From: Lachnoclostridium sp. An14
GTDB taxonomy: Bacteria; Bacillota; Clostridia; Lachnospirales; Lachnospiraceae
NCBI RefSeq assembly: GCF_002160755.1
Contig: NZ_NFLE01000043.1
Location: 1 to 32,955, forward strand
Length of the DNA: 32,955 bases
Direction: 5' to 3'
In this document: in pieces, positions 1 to 8,633 of the stretch
Layout of the letters: each line of letters opens with the position of its first letter
Numbering within the stretch: the first letter of the stretch is position 1
Notes under the pieces: generated by a model
The model's input: the letters and a program-made list of their open reading frames with translations, nothing else
The model's database searches: none
Told to the model about the DNA's origin: nothing
Made by a program: the position numbers and the translations under genes

Positions 1-2
1 GC

Positions 3-683
3 CCCCGTCCGTCCCGCCCCGCGGTGATCCTGGCGGTGCTGACGCCCCTGGCTTTCCTGGCTGACATCCTGTTTATGGTGTTCTTCCACGTAAACGGCGG
101 CGAGGCCACCAGCATGGTGTCCGGCACGGCGGTGATTCTCATGTGCGCCGGGGCCTTCTTAGGCTTTGGAAGGGACTGCCTGGAGCGGATCACCGATTAT
201 CTTACGGACGGGTTCCTCTTTGCCATCCGCATTTTCGCCCCGGTGGTGGTCATCGGCGCCTTTTTCTTCCTGGGCGGCGAGGGCATTTCCACCATCATGG
301 GAACGGCGGAAACCTCCGGCATCATGACGGACTGGGCCGTCTGGCTGGCCCACCATGCCCCCTTAAACAAATACATGGCCGCGGCCCTGGAGCTGATCGT
401 CGGCGGCCTCACCGGCCTGGACGGCTCCGGGTTCTCCGGCCTGCCCCTCACCGGTTCCCTGGCTGCCACCTTCGGCTCCGCCGTGGGGGCGTCCGTGCCG
501 GTGCTGGCCTCCCTGGGACAGATCGCGGCCATCTTTGTGGGCGGCGGAACCATCGTCCCCTGGGGCATCATCCCGGTAGCGGCCATCTGCGGCGTCAGCC
601 CTATGGAGTTAGCCAGAAAGAACTTCATCCCCGTGTGCCTGGGGTTCGCGGCCGTATTTATCCTGGCCTGTTTCCTTTTATAA
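3..683 (+). CDS. Multi-pass membrane permease, C-terminal part (5'-truncated)
   Basis: The reading frame is open to the left edge, so only the last ~227 residues are present; a GTG at 24 is available but is unlikely to be the true start because the frame continues upstream in hydrophobic sequence. The protein is almost entirely hydrophobic, with about five or six membrane segments and Gly-rich re-entrant-like stretches (TGLDGSGFSGLP, FVGGGTIVPWG) of the kind seen in ion-transporter-superfamily permeases. I do not recognise the exact family or substrate. It precedes asnB by about 150 bp. An organic-anion or amino-acid permease would fit, but that is inference. Confidence 0.6.
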   Translation, partial: PRPSRPAVILAVLTPLAFLADILFMVFFHVNGGEATSMVSGTAVILMCAGAFLGFGRDCLERITDYLTDGFLFAIRIFAPVVVIGAFFFLGGEGISTIMGTAETSGIMTDWAVWLAHHAPLNKYMAAALELIVGGLTGLDGSGFSGLPLTGSLAATFGSAVGASVPVLASLGQIAAIFVGGGTIVPWGIIPVAAICGVSPMELARKNFIPVCLGFAAVFILACFLL

Positions 684-722
684 GGAACGAGTTACAGACA
701 GAACATCCCCGTGCCCGTTCCT
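683..722 (+). terminator. Weak inverted repeat after permease
   Basis: A 7-bp perfect inverted repeat (AGGAACG at 683-689 and CGTTCCT at 716-722) starts in the stop codon and is followed by CATTTTG. The loop is long (26 nt) and the T-tract short, so termination is only possible, not clear. Confidence 0.25.
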
Positions 723-834
723 CATTTTGCAGACTGTGCAAACACGTGCCCCCGGAGCGCCGCCGCTTCCCGCGGCAAAACGGCGCCCCTCCCAACCTTC
801 TGACCATCCATTTTATCGGAAAGGAGTCTTTTAT

Positions 835-2715
835 ATGTCCGGCATCGCAGGATTTTACCATCCAGAGAAAAATTTCATGGAGCGGGAGGAATACCGCCAC
901 AACCTGCTCACCCGTTTCAACCGCAGGCTTCGGGGCCGCGGCCCTGACGACAGCGGCACCTATCTGTCCGCCCACTGCGGACTATCCCAGACCAGGCTGG
1001 CCGTCTCCGGCCTGGGCCCGTCCCCGGAGCACATCCTGGGGGTGAGCCTGGGCCATGAGCCTGTGTTTCTCCGCCGGGGCGAGGCCTCCTTCGCCCTGGT
1101 GATGGACGGAGAGCTCTACAACAAAAAAGAGCTGGAAACAGAGTTTTCCGCAGCCCTTCCGGGAAACGGCCCCTGGAGCGACGGCATGGTGCTCTTAGCC
1201 GGCTATGTAAACTGCGGCCCCGATTTCATCCGCCGGGTCAACGGCGTGTTCGCGGCCGCCATCTACGACCAGCCGAAAAACACCCTCTACCTGTTCAGGG
1301 ACCGCCTGGGAGTAAAGCCCCTATTTTACACCGAGGCGGGGGAGGATTTTCTCTTTGCCTCCGCCATAAAAGCCCTGCTCTCCTACCCCGGCGTCACCGC
1401 CAGGCTGGACACGGAGGGCTTAAACGAAGTCTTTTCCCTGGGCCCCGCCAGAACCCCCGGAAAGGCCGTGTTCCAGGGAATGGCAGAGGTTCTGCCCGGC
1501 CATTTCCTCCGCGTCTCCCCGGAGGGGAAACAGTCCCTTCCCTACTGGACTCTGGAGAGCCGTCCCCATGAGGACAGCCTGGAGAAAACGGTGGAGAATA
1601 CCGCCTGCCTCATCGAAGACGCGGTCAAACGGCAGCTGGAGGCCGAGGCCCCCGTCTGCACCTTCCTCTCTGGCGGCGTGGACAGCAGCCTGGTGTCCGC
1701 CATCTGCGCCAGGGAATTGAAAAAGAAGAACCGGCAGCTTGCCACCTACTCCTTTGAGTTTAAAGACAGTGAGAAATTTTTCCAGGCCTCCTCCTACCAG
1801 CCGTCCTTAGACGCCCCCTACGCGGCGAAAATGGTGGAATATTTAGACTCCGACCACCGGGTCCTCACCTGCGGATCCGCGGAGCAGTTCCACGCCCTGT
1901 TCCACTCCGTGGACGCCCACGACCTGCCCAACATGGCGGACGTGGATTCCTCCATGCTCTACTTCTGCTCCCTGGTGGGAGAACGGCACCGGGTGGCCCT
2001 CACCGGCGAATGCGCCGACGAGATCTTCGGCGGCTACCCCTGGTTCCACCGGCCGGAACTGTTTTCCGCCCCCACCTTCCCCTGGAGCGTGGATCTGGAC
2101 GCCAGAAAAGTGCTCTTAAAAGACGAGTTTGCCGCCAGCCTGGACATGGAAGGCTACGTCCGCCGGGCCTATGAGGCCGCCAGGGCCGAGGCGCCCCTGC
2201 TCCCAGGAGAGACGGGGAAACAGAGCAAACGCCGGATTCTCTCCTATTTAAACTTACGCTGGTTTATGCAGACCCTGCTAAACCGCATGGACCGGGACGC
2301 GGCGGCAGGCCATCTCTCCGCCCGGGTGCCCTTTGCCGACTACCGCATTGTGGAGTACCTGTGGAACGTGCCCTGGGAGATGAAGGCCAAGGACGGGGTG
2401 GCCAAGGGGCTGCTGCGGGAGGCCGGCCGCGGACTGCTGCCGGAGGAAATCCTGTTCCGCCGGAAATCCCCCTACCCCAAGACCTACGACACCGGCTACG
2501 AGACCATGCTGGCCGATGCCCTGCGCCGCGTCCTGGAGGACTCCACTGCCCCCATTCTGCCCTTCCTGGACCGGGAAAAGACGGAGCGTTTCCTCACAAG
2601 CCCGGCGGACTACGGCCGCCCCTGGTACGGCCAGCTCATGGCGGCCCCTCAGATGATGGCCTACGTCCTCCAGCTAAACGACTGGCTGCGGAAATACTCC
2701 GTGGAAATCCTGTAG
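835..2715 (+). CDS. asnB: Asparagine synthetase-like protein with Cys2 replaced by Ser
   Basis: 626 residues, the usual AsnB length. The start at 835 is fixed by the AAAGGAG site at 819-825 and by the family's N-terminus: M-x-GIAGF. In glutamine-hydrolysing AsnB, residue 2 is the catalytic Cys; here codon 2 is TCC, Ser. The oxyanion-hole Asn of the NGEIYN motif is Asp (DGELYN, residues 91-96). RGPDD is kept. The synthetase half looks intact: PP-loop SGGVDSS at 279-285, then TGECADEIFGGYPWF and a C-terminal arginine-rich region. By family knowledge the protein should adenylate aspartate (or another acid) and transfer ammonia, but probably cannot release it from glutamine. It may be an ammonia-dependent asparagine synthetase or an amide ligase with another substrate. 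A longer frame from 727 lacks a ribosome site and would bury the N-terminus. Confidence 0.88.
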   Translation: MSGIAGFYHPEKNFMEREEYRHNLLTRFNRRLRGRGPDDSGTYLSAHCGLSQTRLAVSGLGPSPEHILGVSLGHEPVFLRRGEASFALVMDGELYNKKELETEFSAALPGNGPWSDGMVLLAGYVNCGPDFIRRVNGVFAAAIYDQPKNTLYLFRDRLGVKPLFYTEAGEDFLFASAIKALLSYPGVTARLDTEGLNEVFSLGPARTPGKAVFQGMAEVLPGHFLRVSPEGKQSLPYWTLESRPHEDSLEKTVENTACLIEDAVKRQLEAEAPVCTFLSGGVDSSLVSAICARELKKKNRQLATYSFEFKDSEKFFQASSYQPSLDAPYAAKMVEYLDSDHRVLTCGSAEQFHALFHSVDAHDLPNMADVDSSMLYFCSLVGERHRVALTGECADEIFGGYPWFHRPELFSAPTFPWSVDLDARKVLLKDEFAASLDMEGYVRRAYEAARAEAPLLPGETGKQSKRRILSYLNLRWFMQTLLNRMDRDAAAGHLSARVPFADYRIVEYLWNVPWEMKAKDGVAKGLLREAGRGLLPEEILFRRKSPYPKTYDTGYETMLADALRRVLEDSTAPILPFLDREKTERFLTSPADYGRPWYGQLMAAPQMMAYVLQLNDWLRKYSVEIL

Positions 2716-2801
2716 TACCCGCGCCGGCCGCAAACCGCTTTTCTTTTGGCGGCGGCAGGTCTATAATAGAACATCATACATCAGCATCAGGAGGTACATT
2801 T

Positions 2802-4262
2802 ATGGATAAACAACAGGCATTACAGCGGATTGATCAGGAGGCGGCCCTGTTCTGCGCCGACAGCGACGCCATCTGGGACTGCCCGGAAACGGCTTATCAG
2901 GAGGAGACAGCGGCCAGGATCCTCTGTGACCGGCTGGAGGCAGAAGGATTTTCCGTCACCAGAGGGCTGGCGGGCATCGCCACCGCTTTCCTGGGCCGCT
3001 GGGGCGAAGGCCGTCCCGTCATCGGTTTTCTGGGAGAATACGACGCCCTCTCCGGCCTCAGCCAGGAGGCGGGGAGCTGTGAAAAACGGCCCCTGCCGGA
3101 CATCCCCGCCGGTCACGGCTGCGGCCACAACCTCTTAGGGGCGGGCGCCCTGGCTGCCGCCTCCGCCTACAAGGCCTATCTGGAGGAAAACCGCCTTCCC
3201 GGCACCGTCCTCTACTTTGGCTGCCCGGCGGAGGAAGGCGGCAGCGGAAAAGCCTTCTTAGCCAGAGACCACGTATTTGATGAGCTGGATGCCGCCATCA
3301 CCTGGCATCCCGGCGACTCCACCCAGGTCTTCGGCGGCTCCTCCCTGGCCAACTGCCAGGTCTACTACCGGTTCCACGGCACCAGCGCCCACGCCGCGGC
3401 CTGTCCCCATTTAGGGCGCAGCGCCCTGGACGCGGTGGAGCTGATGAACGTGGGCGTCCAGTTCCTGCGGGAGCACATGATCCCGGAGGCCCGCGTCCAC
3501 TACGCCATCACCAACACCGGCGGCTACAGCCCCAACGTGGTGCAGCCGGAGGCGGAGGTCCTCTACCTCATCCGCAGCCCGAAAAACATCCAGGTGCGGG
3601 AGCTCCACGAGCGAGTCACCGCCATTGCCAGAGGGGCGGCGGAGATGACCGGCACCCGCATGGAGGAGGACTTCGTAAAGGCCTGCTCCAACCTGGTTCC
3701 CAACGATACCCTCTGTGAGCTGATGTGGGAAAACGTACAGGCCCTGCCCGTCCCCCAGTACACAGAGGAGGAGCGCTCCTACGCCAAAGCCATCCGCGCC
3801 ACCGTACCCAAACAGAAAACCTACCTCCAGCTCTCCATGGAGCTGCTAGGCAGCCGGAAGGGACGGGCCCACGCCGAGGGCTGGGATGAGGAGGAGCCCA
3901 TTTTCACAAAGCCTCTGCCCTATGAACCCACGGACGCCGTCATGCCCGGCAGCACCGACGTGGGGGACGTCAGCTGCGTCTGTCCCACGGTCCAGTGCTA
4001 CGTGACTACCCAGGCGGCGGGCTCCCCCGGCCATTCCTGGCAGGTGGTGGCCCAGGGAAAGAGCGGCATCGCCCACAAGGGAATGATCTACGCCGCCAAA
4101 ATCATGGCCGCCACCGCCATCGACCTCTGCCACCGCCCCGACGTGCTGGAGGCGGCGAAGGCAGAGTTAAAAGACCGGCTCGCCGAGGACGGCGGCTCCT
4201 ACGTCCCGCCCATCCCCGCCGGCGTGCGGCCCCGGATCATACAGCCGGGAAAACAGCGGTAG
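2802..4262 (+). CDS. M20 family amidohydrolase, AbgB-like (aminobenzoyl-glutamate hydrolase type)
   Basis: 486 residues with GGAGG at 2790-2794 before ATG 2802. Zinc-site motifs of the M20/AbgB group are visible: GEYDAL (79-84), GHGCGHN with C107 and H109, PAEEGG with E144-E145, TWHPGD with H169, and the dimerisation segment FHGTSAHAA. The C-terminal GSTDVGDVS and PGHSW motifs complete the metal site. AbgB hydrolyses p-aminobenzoyl-glutamate or other N-acyl amino acids; relatives act on indole-3-acetyl-amino acids and hippurate-like substrates, so the real substrate is open. No signal peptide, so it is cytoplasmic. Its 3' end overlaps the convergent GH18 gene by 26 bp. A TATAAT at 2762-2767 may be its -10 box, but no good -35 lies 17 bp upstream. 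Confidence 0.85.
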   Translation: MDKQQALQRIDQEAALFCADSDAIWDCPETAYQEETAARILCDRLEAEGFSVTRGLAGIATAFLGRWGEGRPVIGFLGEYDALSGLSQEAGSCEKRPLPDIPAGHGCGHNLLGAGALAAASAYKAYLEENRLPGTVLYFGCPAEEGGSGKAFLARDHVFDELDAAITWHPGDSTQVFGGSSLANCQVYYRFHGTSAHAAACPHLGRSALDAVELMNVGVQFLREHMIPEARVHYAITNTGGYSPNVVQPEAEVLYLIRSPKNIQVRELHERVTAIARGAAEMTGTRMEEDFVKACSNLVPNDTLCELMWENVQALPVPQYTEEERSYAKAIRATVPKQKTYLQLSMELLGSRKGRAHAEGWDEEEPIFTKPLPYEPTDAVMPGSTDVGDVSCVCPTVQCYVTTQAAGSPGHSWQVVAQGKSGIAHKGMIYAAKIMAATAIDLCHRPDVLEAAKAELKDRLAEDGGSYVPPIPAGVRPRIIQPGKQR

Positions 4263-5412
4263 CCCCCTGCCCCTCATTTCTCCGGTAAATATCGAAGGTT
4301 CCCGCCAGCAGCAGCCAGTTTGCCCGGAACATCCGCAGGATCTGCCAGTAACCCACCCCCGCCAAGCCGTAGTTCGACACCACCTGCAGCTTGGCGCGGA
4401 TGCTTCTGGGGTCCTCAAACCACACCACATGGGACACCCCGTCCCTGCGGTAGTGGAAATAGGGGGTCTGGGCCACCTCGTCAAAAAAGATCTCCGAGCC
4501 GGTTTCCGCTGCCAGACGGACCGCCTCCACATTTCCCACAGTCCTCGCCACCGTCTCCCCCGGCTGGAAAGGAAGGGGCCAGTCATATCCGTAATTGGGT
4601 ATTCCAAGGAGCAGTTTCTCCTTGGGAATCCGGCTCACGGCGTACTCCACCACCCGGCGCACCAGATTCACCGGCGCCACCGCCATGGGCTGCCCTCTGC
4701 TGTACCCCCACTCGTAGGTCATAAGCAAAGCCTGGTCGGCGGCCTCCCCCAGCAGGCGGTAATCCGTCCCTTCATATAAGGAGCCCTCCTGCCCGTCGTA
4801 AGTCTTTGGGGCCAGGGTCACCGACACCGGATAGCCCAGGGCGTTGATCACCTGGCGCAGGTCGGCCACAAAGGCGGCCAGTTTCTCACTGTCCTCCCGT
4901 TTCGCGTACTCAAAGTCCACATCCACACCCCGGTACCCCTTTTCCAGCACCGTTTCCTCCACCTGGCGGATGATGGATTCCTGGGCGGCGCTGTCGTTTA
5001 AAAACCAGGAGAGCAGCTCCCGGTCAAAGCTGCCGTTTTCATCCAGGGAGGACAGCACCAGCACGGGACTGCCGTTTCTGGCGGCAATCTCCTCCAGGAT
5101 CCTGTCGTCGGGGGTATCCGGCCCGATGAGCCTGGCCTCCCGGTCAAACCGGTAGGAAAACACATACACATCCGTCAGATAGCACAAGGTCTCCTCCAGC
5201 ACCTCCGTCTGAATAAAGGGGTAGGCGTAGCCGATGGAGATCACCGGCCGCCCCGGCTGGGCCATTCCCGTGCGCACCAAAAGCGCCTGCCCCACCATGA
5301 GAGGGATGTCAGACTCCAGTTGGTTATCCCACATCAGCTGTTCCAAAGGCACTCCGAACCGTCTCGCTATGCCCCAGATGGTATCTCCGGCCCGGACAAC
5401 ATAAATTTCCAT
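4237..5412 (-). CDS. LysM domain plus glycoside hydrolase family 18 (spore cortex lytic YaaH/SleL type)
   Basis: 391 residues. One LysM domain covers residues about 2-47 (begins YVVRAGDTIWGIA), followed by a GH18 barrel from about 57 to 370. The catalytic GH18 signature is GVDVDFE at 162-168, with E168 as the acid/base and D164/D166 preceding it. There is no signal peptide, which is typical of the YaaH/SleL spore-coat N-acetylglucosaminidases rather than secreted chitinases. The start is set by AAAGGAG ten bases upstream. It would cut N-acetylglucosaminyl bonds in cortex peptidoglycan during germination; this role is by family analogy. The last 26 bp run into the end of the convergent M20 gene. 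Confidence 0.88.
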   Translation of the reverse strand: MEIYVVRAGDTIWGIARRFGVPLEQLMWDNQLESDIPLMVGQALLVRTGMAQPGRPVISIGYAYPFIQTEVLEETLCYLTDVYVFSYRFDREARLIGPDTPDDRILEEIAARNGSPVLVLSSLDENGSFDRELLSWFLNDSAAQESIIRQVEETVLEKGYRGVDVDFEYAKREDSEKLAAFVADLRQVINALGYPVSVTLAPKTYDGQEGSLYEGTDYRLLGEAADQALLMTYEWGYSRGQPMAVAPVNLVRRVVEYAVSRIPKEKLLLGIPNYGYDWPLPFQPGETVARTVGNVEAVRLAAETGSEIFFDEVAQTPYFHYRRDGVSHVVWFEDPRSIRAKLQVVSNYGLAGVGYWQILRMFRANWLLLAGTFDIYRRNEGQGATAVFPAV

Positions 5413-5534
5413 ACCATTTCACTCCTTTCTCTGTCATAACACCATATGACGCCGCCCCGCCCTTCATTCCTCCCGCCGCACAGCAGACGAAACCCTGGAA
5501 TTGTCGGAAAATTTTTCGGATTTTCGGGTTTTAA

Positions 5535-5563
5535 TTGACTGGAAATTGCAAAAATGATAGGAT
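5535..5563 (+). promoter_or_regulatory. Sigma-A-type promoter for the cell-wall-binding protein
   Basis: TTGACT (5535-5540), 17-bp spacer, TAGGAT (5558-5563), in an AT-rich stretch 74 bp before the start codon. Confidence 0.6.
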
Positions 5564-5582
5564 AAAGACAGATAAATCATCT

Positions 5583-5605
5583 CATAGGAAACGCTGTTTC
5601 CTGTG
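5583..5605 (+). promoter_or_regulatory. 5'-leader hairpin of the AGGAAAC-NNN-GTTTCCT type
   Basis: CATAGGAAAC (5583-5592), GCT loop, GTTTCCTGTG (5596-5605): a 10-bp stem with one G-T pair, between the predicted transcription start and the ribosome site (5625-5630). It resembles the last hairpin of the dispersed repeats described elsewhere in this annotation. Confidence 0.5.
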
Positions 5606-5636
5606 AAACACAGCAAAATTGCACAGGAGGGATATT

Positions 5637-6764
5637 ATGAAACGGAAAGGAATCTGGAAACGGCTGTTTGCCATTTCCCTGTTACTGGCAGGGCTCTCTG
5701 CCGCGGGCGCCCAGGCGGCGGAAACCCGCACCCCCATCGACTATGTAAACCTCTACATCCAGGGCGACCGCAACGACGGCTGGAATGAGGACATCACCCT
5801 GCAACTCTCCACCCCGGACGAGGAATACCGCGTAGGCGACTGGTATCTGAACAATTCCAACACGGCCTCCATCCCCATTTTCAAGGTGGAGCTGTACGCC
5901 CGCAGCGGATACTATTTCTCCGTATCCTCCAACAGCGACGTGAACCTCTCCGGCGTGGACGCCCGCTGCACCGGACGCACCACAAGGGACGACCGGGAGA
6001 CCCTGGTTCTCACCCTGCGGCTGGACGGCCTGGAGGTGGAGCTGGACAATGTGGGCGGAGCCGATCTGGACGAGGACGGCTACGGCTACTGGGACGAGGT
6101 CCCCGGCGCCCACCACTACGAGGTGCGCCTGTACCGCAACGACAAGTCCTACAGCCAGACCCTCAGCACCTCCGATACGGAGTATGATTTCAGCTCCATG
6201 ATCGACCGTCCGGGAGACTATTATTTCCGGGTACGGGCGGTGGCCGCGAACTCCTCCGACAAAGGCGAGTGGGAGGACTCCGGCTCCTGGTATTTCGACG
6301 ATCCTCTGGGGGACTACTACTATGATCCCTACTCTGACGCCTCCTATCCCGGCGCCTCCTCCTACACCTGGGTCCCCTCCGGAAACGACTGGTTCCTGCG
6401 GCTGCCAAACGGGGCCTACGCCGCCAATTCCTGGCAGTTTTTAAACGGAGACTGGTTTTATTTTGACGGGACGGGCCGGATGGTCACGGGATGGTTTTTT
6501 GACGGCACCAACTGGTTCTACTTAAATCCCACCGGCACCTACGGGGCCATGGCCACCGGCTGGGTTCTGGACGGCGGCCGCTGGTACTATATGAACACCG
6601 TCAGCGACGGCACCAGGGGCGCCATGAAAACGGGCTGGATCAGCGTATATGGGAAAGAATACTACTTAAATCCGGTGAGTGACGGCACCAGAGGCGCCAT
6701 GTACGTCAACTGCGTCACCCCTGACGGCAAACTGGTGGGCCCGGACGGGGCGCGGATCCGGTAG
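5637..6764 (+). CDS. Secreted protein with fibronectin-like domain and C-terminal cell-wall-binding repeats
   Basis: 375 residues; ATG 5637 follows AGGAGG at 5625-5630. Residues 1-27 form a signal peptide ending GAQA-AE. A beta-rich N-terminal domain (about 28-145) is followed by a fibronectin III-like segment (WDEVPGAHHYEVRLY ... YYFRVRAVA, about 150-220). From about residue 245 there are four or five choline-binding-type (CW_binding) repeats with W-Y/F-Y-F/L-N/D patterns (NDWFLRLPNG, DWFYFDGTGRMVTGW, NWFYLNPTG, RWYYMNTVSDG, EYYLNPVSDG). The two SDGTRGAM segments near the C-terminus show recent repeat duplication. Such repeats anchor proteins non-covalently to teichoic acid or other wall polymers. 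No enzymatic domain is visible, so it is probably a structural or adhesive wall protein. Confidence 0.82.
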   Translation: MKRKGIWKRLFAISLLLAGLSAAGAQAAETRTPIDYVNLYIQGDRNDGWNEDITLQLSTPDEEYRVGDWYLNNSNTASIPIFKVELYARSGYYFSVSSNSDVNLSGVDARCTGRTTRDDRETLVLTLRLDGLEVELDNVGGADLDEDGYGYWDEVPGAHHYEVRLYRNDKSYSQTLSTSDTEYDFSSMIDRPGDYYFRVRAVAANSSDKGEWEDSGSWYFDDPLGDYYYDPYSDASYPGASSYTWVPSGNDWFLRLPNGAYAANSWQFLNGDWFYFDGTGRMVTGWFFDGTNWFYLNPTGTYGAMATGWVLDGGRWYYMNTVSDGTRGAMKTGWISVYGKEYYLNPVSDGTRGAMYVNCVTPDGKLVGPDGARIR

Positions 6765-6818
6765 ACAATGGGATGTTTCTTTTTCTTTATGATGATGAAT
6801 GATTAATGTGGACAGCAG

Positions 6819-6894
6819 CACACACCCGCGCCGGAGAGCGGCTGCCTCAGCAGCTCTGTTTCTCCGCGCGGCGCACATCTCCGCCGGACACATT
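6819..6894 (+). repeat. Dispersed palindromic repeat, copy A (truncated)
   Basis: Matches the central part of the 122-bp repeat at 14221 and 31335: CACAC, CGCGCCGGAG, GCGGCTGC, CAGCAG, then CCGCGCGGCGCAC and CTCCGCCGGA. The first hairpin and the terminal GTTTCCT hairpin are missing. It lies between convergent genes. Confidence 0.6.
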
Positions 6895-6896
6895 TC

Positions 6897-6944
6897 AAAA
6901 GGCCCCTGCCGCGGCAAACGCAAACGCCGCGGCAGAGGCCTTTT
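6897..6944. terminator. Bidirectional terminator between convergent genes
   Basis: AAAAGGCC, one mismatch, CTGCCGCGGC, a 10-nt loop, GCCGCGGCAG, mismatch, GGCCTTTT. The stem is about 18 bp and carries A- and T-tracts on both sides, so it can stop transcription from the cell-wall-binding gene (+) and the dipeptidase gene (-). Confidence 0.9.
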
Positions 6945-6986
6945 CATCCCTTTATTTTATTCCGGCTTTCGCCTTTCCTTCCGGCC

Positions 6987-8456
6987 TTACGGCTCCTCGC
7001 AGAGGTCTTTAAACACCGCCAACAGGTAGTTGTAAATCCGCTCAAAGGACGCCAGATCCATACTCTCCTCCGGCGTGTGGGCCTCTTTGCAGGCGGGAGC
7101 CACGCACATAATGTCCAGATCCGGGATTTTCGCCTTGAACTCTCCACACTCCAGGCCGCCGTGAGTGGCGCCAAACTCCATCTTCCGTCCAAACATCTCC
7201 TGGAACCGTCTGTCACACAGGGCGCGCAGCTTGGAGGACGGGTCGTATTTCCAGCCGCCAAAGCAGATTCCTTTCACCGGCTCAAAGCCCAGCAGCCCGG
7301 CCAGAGTTTCCATCTCCGCGGAAATCTCCACCTTCAGGCTGTCCTCTGAGCTGCGGATGCAGTCGCAGATGTCGATGGTGTCTCCGTCCATGGCGAGAAT
7401 GCCCACGTTGCTGGAGCAGACCACCAGGCCTTCCATCTCCTGGCTCATGGCGCGGACGCCGTTGGGAAGGAGCTGAAGGAAGGTGATCAGGGCGCGGGAA
7501 TCCTCCGCCGTCATCACCTGATCCGCCTGCGCCCACTCACAGGCAAAGCGGAACCCGGGATCGCTGACGGAAAGCTCTGCCTTGATCTCCTCCGCCAGAT
7601 TCTTAGCCAGCTCCATGGCCTCCGCCGCTTTTCCCACGGGAACCACGGCCACCGCCTTCGCCTCGCTGACGATGGCGTTCATCTTCGCCCCGCCGGTAAA
7701 GGAGGCTAAGGACAGGGGCATTTTCGCCGCGATGGCCGCCAGAATCCTGGCCATCAGCTTCAAGCCGTTTCCTCTGCCCAGGTGCATCACCGCCGCGGAG
7801 TGGCCGCCTAAAAGGCCGTCGATGGTCAGTCTCACCGCCTCTCCGTCCGCCTTCTCCCAGGCCGGCGTGCGGCGGAAATTGTAGACCTGTCCGCCTGCGC
7901 AGGACACCATGGACTCATGCTCCAGGGATGCCCCGCCGTCCATATTGATCATGCGGCGGGCGGTGAGAAGGGAGGCGTCGATCTCCATAGCCCCCAAAAG
8001 CCCGATCTCCTCCATGCTGGTAAACACGCACTCCAGCGGGGGATGGACGTAGTCCTCCTTTGCCAGGAACGCCAGCATATAGGCGCAGGCCATGCCGTCA
8101 TCCGCCCCCAGGGTGGTGTCCTTCGCGGTGAGCCAGCCGTCCTTGATCTCCAGCTGCAGGGGATCCTTCGTAAAGTCGTGGCTGCTGCCCGGCAGTTTCA
8201 CGCAGACCATGTCCGTGTGGCCCTGGAGCATCAGCGCCGGCAGGTGTTCACAGCCCTTAGAGCCGGGCTTTTTCACGATCACGTTGTGAACCTTGTCCCG
8301 GTGGTAGGTCAGGCCTCTCTCCTCCGCAAACCGGCAGATGTAGTCTGCCACCGCCCCCTCGTTCCCGGATCCTCTGGGAATGGCGGAAATCTCCTCAAAA
8401 TACCGGAGCGCGTCCTCCGGCTCGTACCCTTTTGTAATGTAATTCATCTCAAGCAT
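6987..8456 (-). CDS. pepD: Aminoacyl-histidine dipeptidase, PepD-like (M20 family)
   Basis: 489 residues, normal PepD length. M20C metal-site motifs are in place: LQGHTDMV (H80, D82), TLGADDGMACAY (D119), SMEEIGLLGA (E149-E150), INMDGG, then the lid-domain GGHSAAVMH and the C-terminal THGGLECGEF. The enzyme hydrolyses Xaa-His and other dipeptides in the cytosol. GGGAGG lies 3 bases before ATG 8456; a second ATG three codons later (8447) has 11-base spacing, and either could be used. Transcription starts from a good promoter at 8501-8529. GGTTCC-containing motifs resembling the sucrose-repressor operators occur in its upstream region. Confidence 0.9.
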   Translation of the reverse strand: MLEMNYITKGYEPEDALRYFEEISAIPRGSGNEGAVADYICRFAEERGLTYHRDKVHNVIVKKPGSKGCEHLPALMLQGHTDMVCVKLPGSSHDFTKDPLQLEIKDGWLTAKDTTLGADDGMACAYMLAFLAKEDYVHPPLECVFTSMEEIGLLGAMEIDASLLTARRMINMDGGASLEHESMVSCAGGQVYNFRRTPAWEKADGEAVRLTIDGLLGGHSAAVMHLGRGNGLKLMARILAAIAAKMPLSLASFTGGAKMNAIVSEAKAVAVVPVGKAAEAMELAKNLAEEIKAELSVSDPGFRFACEWAQADQVMTAEDSRALITFLQLLPNGVRAMSQEMEGLVVCSSNVGILAMDGDTIDICDCIRSSEDSLKVEISAEMETLAGLLGFEPVKGICFGGWKYDPSSKLRALCDRRFQEMFGRKMEFGATHGGLECGEFKAKIPDLDIMCVAPACKEAHTPEESMDLASFERIYNYLLAVFKDLCEEP

Positions 8457-8500
8457 TACCTCCCTTTCTCCGCGGCAGAGCGCGGAACCGTATGGAAGAT

Positions 8501-8529
8501 ATTATAGCAGGTTTCCGCTTCCGGCTCAA
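8501..8529 (-). promoter_or_regulatory. Promoter of the PepD-like gene
   Basis: On the minus strand: TTGAGC (8529-8524), 17-bp spacer, TATAAT (8506-8501) with an extended TGC just before it. Confidence 0.7.
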
Positions 8530-8633
8530 CCGGATTTGGAGGTTTTGCCGCTTTTCAGCCGCCTTTCCGAAAACGGGCCGCAACCGGTTCCCCGGGACAT
8601 CCAGACCGCTTTTCCTCTCCTCCAAAGGACGGC

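Noticed and set aside
143-1045. 300-codon plus-strand frame across the permease/asnB junction
   Set aside because: It is Arg/His/Pro-rich, lacks a ribosome site and overlaps two better-supported genes; a typical GC-rich shadow frame.
2739-2767. Strong promoter for the M20 gene
   Set aside because: TATAAT at 2762-2767 is good, but the hexamer 17 bp upstream (TTTTCT) is poor, so no feature was called.
5413-5530. Sporulation sigma promoter for the LysM-GH18 gene
   Set aside because: CATATGG-like boxes occur but do not meet the consensus and spacing of sigma E, G or K.
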